10,402 bases of DNA from Lysobacter_C sp966210725. Lineage in GTDB: Bacteria > Pseudomonadota > Gammaproteobacteria > Xanthomonadales > Xanthomonadaceae. The position numbers were made by a program, and so were the translations under genes. How positions within the stretch are numbered: the stretch's first letter is position 1; every line of letters begins with the position of its first letter. Location: assembly GCA_966210725.1 (NCBI GenBank), contig CBIHLN010000091.1:1-10402 (forward strand). The letters run 5' to 3'. Of this stretch, positions 5,123 through 10,402 are shown piece by piece. Below the pieces are notes generated by a model. The model was not told where the DNA came from and made no database searches. It saw only the letters and a program-made list of their open reading frames with translations.

Positions 5123-6352
5123 ATGGGACTTGAGGAGCGCGAAATCGGGATCGACCAGGTGGCCACCGGCATGTACGTGTGCCGGCTGGACCGGCCGTGG
5201 ACCGGGACGCCGTTCCTGATGCAGGGCTTCCTGGTGGAGTCCGACCGTGACGTCGCGCTGCTGCGCCAGTACTGCCGCACGGTCTGGATCGACGTGGTGC
5301 GCGGGTTGGACCCCCGCGACGCCCGACTGGAGCTGCTCGCCCCTCCCGCGCGCACGCGGAAGGCGGCCACCCCGATGGGGTCGACCCGCTACTCGGACTC
5401 GCGCGATTTCGACCAGGAACTGCCGGACGCGCGTGAGGCGCACCGCGCCAGCGCCGCCGTCGCCCACCGCATCATCGACGACGTGCGCGCCGGCCGGAAG
5501 CTGTCCTCGCACGCGGTGGTGGACGCGGTGACCCCGGTGGTGCAGAGCGTGCTGCGCAACGCCGACACGCTGTTCTGGGTCAACGCCCTGCAGCGGCACG
5601 ACGGCTATGCCTACAGCCACGCGATCAACTGCAGCGCGCTGGCGGCGGCCTTCGGTCGCCACCTGGGCCTGCCGCGCGACATGCTGATGGACATGGCCGC
5701 GGGCGGCCTGCTGCTCGACATCGGCAAGACGCGGCTGCCGCCGGGGTTGCTGGATGTCGCCGGCCCGCTCGATGCGGCCGCCGCCGAGACGATGCGTGGC
5801 CACGTGCCCGCCGGCCTTGCCGCGCTGGACGACAGCAGCGGGCTGGGGCCGCAGGTGCATGAGATGGTGCGGACCCACCACGAGCGGCACGACGGCTCCG
5901 GGTATCCGCAGCGCCTGGCCGGCCCAGCCATTCCGCTGTCGGGCCGGATCGGCGGCATCGTCGACACCTTCGACGCGCTGACCAGCGACCGGCCGCATGC
6001 CCGCGCCATCGCACGCCATGAAGCCCTGCAGGTGATCTACCGCGAGCGCGATCGGCTGTTCCAGCGCGAGCTGGTGGAGCAGTTCATCGGCTGCCTGGGC
6101 GTCTACCCGACCGGCTCGCTGGTGGAACTGAGCACCGGCGAGGTGGGCGTGGTCATGACCCAGAACCCGATGCGCCGGCTGCTGCCGCGGGTCATGCTGC
6201 TGACCACCGCCGACAAGACGCTGCGCGACGCGTTCGAGCCGCTGGACCTGATGGTGCGTGCCGAGCGCCACCCCGAGCTGCCCCGGGTGGACGTGGTGCG
6301 GCCGCTGGAACGCGGCGCGCACGGACTCGACCCGGCGGACCTGTTCCTGTGA
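5123..6352 (+). CDS. DUF3391/HD-GYP domain protein, HD dyad altered
   Basis: A 409-residue cytoplasmic protein of the DUF3391-HD-GYP class, whose active members hydrolyse cyclic-di-GMP. DUF3391 covers about 5-75 (IGIDQVATGMYVCRLD, FLMQGFLVES, VWIDVVRG). The HD-GYP domain covers about 145-325 with H166 (YSHAIN), H227 (RGHVPAG), the full GYP loop HHERHDGSGYP (252-262) and D281/D284 in DTFDALTSDRP. A tail typical of this class follows (LGVYPTGSLVELSTGE). The odd feature is the HD dyad itself: where the family has LLHDIGK, this protein reads LLLDIGK, with Leu198 (CTC) in place of the metal-binding His and Asp199 kept. One base (CTC versus CAC) separates the two. The protein may therefore be a weak or inactive phosphodiesterase, or use a changed metal site. 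The stop overlaps the EAL gene start (GTGA), so the two products are made together. Confidence 0.92.
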   Translation: MGLEEREIGIDQVATGMYVCRLDRPWTGTPFLMQGFLVESDRDVALLRQYCRTVWIDVVRGLDPRDARLELLAPPARTRKAATPMGSTRYSDSRDFDQELPDAREAHRASAAVAHRIIDDVRAGRKLSSHAVVDAVTPVVQSVLRNADTLFWVNALQRHDGYAYSHAINCSALAAAFGRHLGLPRDMLMDMAAGGLLLDIGKTRLPPGLLDVAGPLDAAAAETMRGHVPAGLAALDDSSGLGPQVHEMVRTHHERHDGSGYPQRLAGPAIPLSGRIGGIVDTFDALTSDRPHARAIARHEALQVIYRERDRLFQRELVEQFIGCLGVYPTGSLVELSTGEVGVVMTQNPMRRLLPRVMLLTTADKTLRDAFEPLDLMVRAERHPELPRVDVVRPLERGAHGLDPADLFL

Positions 6353-7608
6353 CCCGCACCGAGCTGGTGGCGCTGCTGTCAGGCCAGCTCGACGCATGGC
6401 GCGAGGCCGACGGCGCGCTGGGGGTGATGCTGGTGCGCCTGCAGCGCGTGCGCGAATTCGGGCTGTTCTACGGCTACGGCGCCGGCGACGCGCTGGGCGA
6501 GGCGGCGCTGGCCCGCATCACCGGCGTGCTGCGCCCGCAGGACACGGTGGTGCGCGTCGGGATGCACGAGTACGTGGCGATGCTGCCCGGCCTGCGCGGC
6601 CACAACCACGCGGCGCTGGCCGGTGCCCGCGTGGTGCGGGCGTTCGAGTCGCCGCTGCCGGTGGGCGAACGTGCCGCGCCGGTGTCGGTCAAGGTCGGCA
6701 TCAGCGTCCACCCCGACCACGGGCGCGATGCCGAGCGGCTGCTGCACAACGCCGAGACCGCCTACGGCGCGTCCCTGCGCGACAGCGAGGACAGTGCGCT
6801 GTACGACGCCGAGGGCACGCCGCCGCTGATCCCCTACGAGGCGCTGCACCAGGCCATTCTCGGCAACCGCCTGCAGGTGCACCTGCAGCCGATGCTGGAC
6901 CTGCGCACGCGCCGGATCGTAGCCGCCGAATCCCTGGCGCGCTGGCACGACGACACGTTGGGCGCGGTCGCGCCGGACCGCTTCATTCCCCTAGCCGAAG
7001 AGACCGGGCTGATCTCGCCGCTGACGCGCTGGAGCCTCAACTCCACCCTGCGCCACGCCGCGCGCGCGCGCGCCATCGATCCGGACTTCTGTTTTTCGAT
7101 CAACCTGTCGCCGCGCGTGTTCGGCGAGCGCGACCTCGTCGCGCAGATCACCTCGGCCCTGGGAATCTGGAACATCCCCGCCTCGGCCATCACGCTGGAA
7201 GTGACGGAGAACGCGCTGATGGAGGACCCCAAGCTGAGCCTCCGGCGGTTGGAGGACCTGCGCATGGAAGGCCTGGGGATTTCCATCGACGACTTCGGCG
7301 CGGGGTACTCCTCGCTGGCGTACCTCAAGTTCTTCCCGGCCACCGAGCTCAAGATCGACCGCGGCTTCATCGGCGACCTGCGCGACGACCGGCGCTCGAT
7401 CCAGCTGGTGCGATCGATCATCGACCTGGGCCACCACCTGAAAATGCGGGTGGTGGCCGAAGGCGTGGAGGACGCGGAGTCGCTGTCCATGCTGGCCGAG
7501 ATGGGGTGCGACTGCGCGCAGGGGTATTACATCCAGCGGCCCGAACCGGCCGACGCGTTCATCGACTCGCTGGCAGCCGCGCGCGGCCCGACATCGCCTC
7601 TGCACTGA
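6349..7608 (+). CDS. Degenerate-GGDEF/EAL cyclic-di-GMP phosphodiesterase
   Basis: A 419-residue cytoplasmic protein predicted to cleave cyclic-di-GMP to pGpG. The first 155 residues are a GGDEF domain that keeps FGLFYGYGAGDALGEAAL but reads GMHEY (71-75) where the catalytic GGDEF should be, so it should not make cyclic-di-GMP; it may still bind GTP or act as a regulator. The EAL domain covers about 162-410. The signature is ESL (194-196). Catalytic residues are all present: E194, N252 (INLS), E284 and E287 (LEVTE), D314-D315 (DDFGAGYSS), K335 (LKID), E371 (VVAEGVED) and Q391 (QGYY). Their spacings equal those I recall for RocR of Pseudomonas. No membrane or sensor domain is present. The start is GTG at 6349, overlapping the HD-GYP stop by GTGA, hence translational coupling. 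A (CG)7 run lies in the coding region near 7059. Confidence 0.94.
   Translation: MTRTELVALLSGQLDAWREADGALGVMLVRLQRVREFGLFYGYGAGDALGEAALARITGVLRPQDTVVRVGMHEYVAMLPGLRGHNHAALAGARVVRAFESPLPVGERAAPVSVKVGISVHPDHGRDAERLLHNAETAYGASLRDSEDSALYDAEGTPPLIPYEALHQAILGNRLQVHLQPMLDLRTRRIVAAESLARWHDDTLGAVAPDRFIPLAEETGLISPLTRWSLNSTLRHAARARAIDPDFCFSINLSPRVFGERDLVAQITSALGIWNIPASAITLEVTENALMEDPKLSLRRLEDLRMEGLGISIDDFGAGYSSLAYLKFFPATELKIDRGFIGDLRDDRRSIQLVRSIIDLGHHLKMRVVAEGVEDAESLSMLAEMGCDCAQGYYIQRPEPADAFIDSLAAARGPTSPLH
7059..7072. repeat. CG dinucleotide run inside the EAL gene
   Basis: Seven uninterrupted CG units encoding part of the AARARA stretch of the EAL domain, between the ETGLI and INLS motifs. Loss or gain of one unit would shift the frame ahead of most catalytic residues. 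It may simply reflect high GC content. Confidence 0.7.
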
Positions 7609-7652
7609 CGCACGCCCTGCACGCATCACGGCCGCGGCGCTAGGCTGTCGCG

Positions 7653-9614
7653 ATGAGCCGACCCGCCCCCCGCCCCGAACCCGACCGCGTCGACTCGCTG
7701 GACGCGGCCGTCGACTGGATGCTCCGCCGCCTGCCGCCAACGCTGCGGGTCGGCGCCCCGCTGGGGCTGGGCAAACCGCACCGGCTGCTCAACGCGCTCT
7801 ACGCCGGGGTCGAACACGACCCGGCGCGACCGCTCGACCTGTACACCGCCCTGTCGCTGGACCCGCCGAGGCCGGGCGCGGGGCTGGAAGGGCGCTTTCT
7901 GGAGCCGTTCGTCCAGCGCCACTTCGGCGACGACTTCCCGCGCCTGGCCTATGTGCAGGCCATGCGCCGCGACGCGCTGCCGCCGCACGTGCGGGTGGAG
8001 GAGTTCTACCTGCAGTCCGGGGCGATGCTGGGGTCGTCGCAGGCGCAGCGGCACTACGCCAGCCTCAACTACACGCACGTCGCGCGCGCGTTGGCCGACC
8101 GCGGCGTGGGCGCCATCGTGCAGAAGGTGGCAATGTCACCGGACGGCCGTCGCGTGTCGCTGTCATCCAATACCGACCTCACGCAGGACACGGTCGATGC
8201 CGTGCTCGCACGGGGCCTGCCCCGTCCGCTGCTGGTGGCGGAGGTGGATCCGCAGTTGCCGTGGCTGGGCGGCAGTGCGGCGGTGGCGGCGTCGTACTTC
8301 GACCTGGTGGTCACGCCGCCTGCGCCCCATCCCCGCCTGTTCGCCCTGCCCCGCCAGCCGGTGACCGCCGTCGACTACGCGATCGGCTTCCATGCCAGCA
8401 CGCAGGTGCGCGACGGCGGGACGCTGCAGATCGGCATCGGTGCGCTGGCCGATGCGCTGTGCCACGCACTGGCCCTGCGCCACATCGACAACGCCGCCTA
8501 CCGCCGGGTGCTGCGGGCGTTGCACTCCCCGGACGTGGACGATCCCGCCCTGGGGCCATTTGCCACCGGCCTGTACGGCTGCAGCGAAATGATCAACGAA
8601 GGCTTCAAGCGGCTGGTGGAGGTGGGCGTCATCCGCCGCCGCGTGGTCGACGACCTGCCGCTGATGCAGCGCGTGGCCGATGGCACCGCGGACGATGCGG
8701 ACCGGGCACGGGTGGCACACGAGGGCGAATACCTGCACGGGGCGTTCTACCTGGGGTCGCACGATTTCTACGACTGGCTGCGCCAGTTGCCGGACGACCA
8801 GCGACGCGGCATCGGCATGCGCCGCATCAGCGAGGTCAACGAACTCTACGGCGGGCACGAAACCCTGGAACGGCTGCAGCGCCGTGACGCCCGCTTCTTC
8901 AACAGCTGCATGATGGCCACCGCACTGGGCGCGGCGGTGTCGGACGCGCTGGACGACGGCCGCGTGGTGTCCGGCGTGGGCGGGCAGTACAACTTCGTGG
9001 CCATGGCGCATGCGCTGCCGGACGCGCGCAGCGTACTGATGCTGCGCGCCACGCGCGAGGGCGGCCGCGGCGCGGCATCCAACATCCGCTGGAACTACGG
9101 ACACACGACGATCCCGCGGCACCTGCGCGACCTCTACATCACCGAGTACGGGGTCGCCGACCTGCGGGGCCGCTGCGACGAGGCGTGCGTCATCGCGATG
9201 GCGTCCATCGCCGACGCGCGCTTCCAGGACGGGCTGCTGGCCGCGGCGCGGGGCAGCGGCAAGCTGGCACGGGGGTTTGCGCCGCCATCGGCGTGGACGC
9301 GCAACACGCCCGCGGCCCTCGACGAGGCGCTTGCGCCCCTGCGGCGCGACGGCACCCTTCCCGACTACCCGCTGGGCAGCGATTTCACCGCCGTCGAGCA
9401 GCGCCTGGTGCGGGCGCTTTCGTGGTTGAAGGCGCGCACGGCCACTCGACGCGGAATGGTTTCAACCGTGCTGCACGCCGTGGCCACGGGCCGAAGCGAT
9501 GATGCCGATGCACTCGAGCGCATGGCGTTGGCCCAACCCCGGGGCATCAAGGCCCGGATCGAGGCCCGCCTGCTGGCGCATGCGCTGGATGCCACGCGCA
9601 GGGATCCGGCATAG
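7653..9614 (+). CDS. Acetyl-CoA hydrolase/CoA-transferase family protein
   Basis: A 653-residue cytoplasmic protein of the class I acetyl-CoA hydrolase/transferase family, members of which move CoA between acyl groups (for example acetate and succinate) or hydrolyse acetyl-CoA through a glutamyl-CoA intermediate. Visible family features are LQIGIGALADAL (255-266), a candidate catalytic Glu at 312 in GLYGCSEM (the family has a Glu in an HSE/HTE context at this place), and GVGGQYNF (441-448), the CoA-binding glycine motif, followed by AASNIRWNYGHTTIPRHLRDLYITEYGVADLRG. Known transferases such as AarC are about 500-510 residues; this one has roughly 35 extra residues between the Glu and the GGQ motif and about 90 extra at the C terminus, an Arg/Ala-rich helical tail. 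Physiological substrate unknown. Start ATG at 7653 has only a weak TAGG ahead. It is 44 bp after the EAL gene and may be read from the same transcript, but the functions look unrelated. Confidence 0.85.
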   Translation: MSRPAPRPEPDRVDSLDAAVDWMLRRLPPTLRVGAPLGLGKPHRLLNALYAGVEHDPARPLDLYTALSLDPPRPGAGLEGRFLEPFVQRHFGDDFPRLAYVQAMRRDALPPHVRVEEFYLQSGAMLGSSQAQRHYASLNYTHVARALADRGVGAIVQKVAMSPDGRRVSLSSNTDLTQDTVDAVLARGLPRPLLVAEVDPQLPWLGGSAAVAASYFDLVVTPPAPHPRLFALPRQPVTAVDYAIGFHASTQVRDGGTLQIGIGALADALCHALALRHIDNAAYRRVLRALHSPDVDDPALGPFATGLYGCSEMINEGFKRLVEVGVIRRRVVDDLPLMQRVADGTADDADRARVAHEGEYLHGAFYLGSHDFYDWLRQLPDDQRRGIGMRRISEVNELYGGHETLERLQRRDARFFNSCMMATALGAAVSDALDDGRVVSGVGGQYNFVAMAHALPDARSVLMLRATREGGRGAASNIRWNYGHTTIPRHLRDLYITEYGVADLRGRCDEACVIAMASIADARFQDGLLAAARGSGKLARGFAPPSAWTRNTPAALDEALAPLRRDGTLPDYPLGSDFTAVEQRLVRALSWLKARTATRRGMVSTVLHAVATGRSDDADALERMALAQPRGIKARIEARLLAHALDATRRDPA

Positions 9615-9616
9615 AA

Positions 9617-9640
9617 AAAGGCGGCCCAAGGGCCGCCTTT
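9617..9640. terminator. Rho-independent terminator between convergent genes
   Basis: AAAGGCGGCCC and GGGCCGCCTTT form an 11-base inverted repeat around AA (realistically a 10-bp stem with a CAAG loop), starting two bases after the CoA-transferase stop. On the minus strand the stem runs into TTTTTC, a good T tract, so it should end tkt transcription well. On the plus strand it runs into TTTCTCC, less ideal but workable. It is best read as a bidirectional terminator. Confidence 0.88.
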
Positions 9641-9663
9641 CTCCTGGCCATTGACGTGCCGAC

Positions 9664-10402
9664 TCAGGCGAGTCCGCGCACGGCCTCCACGACCTTCTCG
9701 ACGGTGAAGCCGAAGTGCGGGAACAGGACGTCGGCCGGGGCGCTGGCACCGAAGCGGTCGATGCCGATCACGTCGCCGTCCAGGCCGACGTACTTGCGCC
9801 AGAAGTCCGACACGCCGGCTTCGATCGCAACGCGGCGACGCACGCCACGCGGCAGCACCGACTCGCGATACGCCGCATCCTGGCGGTCGAACACGTCGGT
9901 GGACGGCATCGACACCACGCGCACGCCGTCGCCCAGCTGCGCGGCGGCCTGCATGGCCAGGCCGACTTCCGAGCCGGTGGCGATCAGGAGGGTGTCGGGG
10001 GTGCCGACCGAGTCCTTCAGCACATAACCGCCGCGCGCGATGGCCGCCACCTGCGCGGCATCGCGCGCCTGGTGCGGCAGCGTCTGGCGCGAGAACACCA
10101 GGCACGACGGCCCGTCGTTGCGCTCGATCGCGGCCTTCCACGCCACCGCCGACTCCACCGCGTCGCAGGGACGCCAGAGGTCGTTGTGCGGGATGTAGCG
10201 CAAGGACGCCATGTGCTCGATCGGCTGGTGCGTCGGGCCGTCCTCGCCCAGGCCGATGGAGTCGTGGGTGTAGACGTGGATCGCGTGCGCGCCCATCAGC
10301 GCGCTCATGCGCACCGCGTTGCGGGCGTAGTCGGAGAACACCAGGAAGGTCGCGTCGAACGGGATGAACCCGCCATGCAGGTTCAGGCCGTTGCTGATCG
10401 CG
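9664..10402 (-). CDS. tkt: Transketolase, C-terminal fragment
   Basis: Thiamine-diphosphate enzyme of the non-oxidative pentose phosphate pathway, moving two-carbon ketol units between sugar phosphates in the cytoplasm. The visible 245 residues, about the last third of a usual 660-residue transketolase, contain the end of the pyrimidine-binding domain (NGLNLHGGFIPFDATFL, FSDYARNAVRMSALM, THDSIGLGEDGPTHQPIEH, WRPCD, ESAVAWK, SRQTLP) and the C-terminal domain (GGYVLKD, LIATGSEVGLA, VVSMPSTDVFDRQDAAYRESVLP, AIEAGVSDFWRKYVGLDG, ending FGFTVEKVVEAVRGLA). The His in PTHQP and the Arg in SRQ correspond to substrate-phosphate and sugar-binding residues of E. coli TktA, to which this stretch is closely similar. 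The frame remains open to the right edge, so the N terminus lies outside the window. It ends 24 bp before a strong terminator hairpin. No defects seen. Confidence 0.98.
   Translation of the reverse strand, partial: AISNGLNLHGGFIPFDATFLVFSDYARNAVRMSALMGAHAIHVYTHDSIGLGEDGPTHQPIEHMASLRYIPHNDLWRPCDAVESAVAWKAAIERNDGPSCLVFSRQTLPHQARDAAQVAAIARGGYVLKDSVGTPDTLLIATGSEVGLAMQAAAQLGDGVRVVSMPSTDVFDRQDAAYRESVLPRGVRRRVAIEAGVSDFWRKYVGLDGDVIGIDRFGASAPADVLFPHFGFTVEKVVEAVRGLA

Noticed and set aside
3143..6397. Open frame of 1084 codons on the minus strand
   Set aside because: It lies opposite five well-supported genes and its translation is Arg/Gln/His/Ala-rich with no recognisable domain, the usual product of GC-rich third positions read backwards.
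6258..7643. Open frame of 461 codons on the plus strand
   Set aside because: Out-of-frame shadow of the EAL gene, Arg/Ala/Pro-rich with no motif.
8163..9122. Open frame of 319 codons on the minus strand
   Set aside because: Antisense shadow of the CoA-transferase gene; no domain or ribosome site.
1..10402. CRISPR array, tRNA, rRNA, insertion sequence or prophage genes
   Set aside because: No spaced direct repeats, cloverleaf sequence, transposase/integrase motif or terminal inverted repeats were seen on either strand.

Overview
The window is very GC-rich, with strong third-position GC bias that produces many long false ORFs on the opposite strand. Gene content and protein style (transketolase and GAPDH close together, an S1/P1 nuclease beside gap, a BigR-type sulfide regulon, DUF3391/HD-GYP and EAL signalling proteins) point to a gammaproteobacterium of the Xanthomonadaceae/Lysobacteraceae, such as a Luteimonas- or Lysobacter-like organism. 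That assignment is inference from family resemblance; no marker rRNA is present.

Layout, left to right. (1) 1-333, minus: N-terminal part of glyceraldehyde-3-phosphate dehydrogenase (gap), cut by the window edge. (2) 423-1235, plus: secreted S1/P1-type zinc nuclease with all nine zinc ligands. (3) 1257-4828: a divergent reactive-sulfur module. Leftward run an ArsR-family BigR/SqrR-type persulfide sensor and a lipoprotein DUF442-type phosphatase (4-base ATGA overlap). Rightward run a persulfide dioxygenase, a YeeE/YedE pair (also ATGA overlap) and a TSUP sulfite/anion exporter. Between them lies a perfect 15-bp palindrome whose two arms each serve as the -35 of one of two opposed promoters. 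(4) 4829-7608: a 294-bp leader with a FliA-like promoter, then a DUF3391-HD-GYP protein and a degenerate-GGDEF/EAL phosphodiesterase overlapping by GTGA. (5) 7653-9614, plus: a long acetyl-CoA hydrolase/CoA-transferase family protein. (6) 9617-9640: a strong hairpin between convergent genes. (7) 9664-10402, minus: C-terminal third of transketolase (tkt), cut by the right edge.

How the genes work together. The sulfur module should sense sulfide-derived persulfides (BigR cysteines C45 and C111), oxidise glutathione persulfide to sulfite (dioxygenase), move sulfur species across the membrane (YeeE/YedE pair) and export sulfite (TSUP). The cyclic-di-GMP pair is probably a degradation unit in which the EAL protein carries the visible intact catalytic set, while the HD-GYP partner lacks the His of its HD dyad. 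The flanking tkt and gap genes are ordinary central carbon metabolism.

Nothing here is clearly a wholly new system. The points most worth a second look are the shared-palindrome divergent promoter, the free-standing periplasmic DUF442 phosphatase with a hexanucleotide repeat inside its signal peptide, and the HD-less HD-GYP paired with an EAL enzyme.
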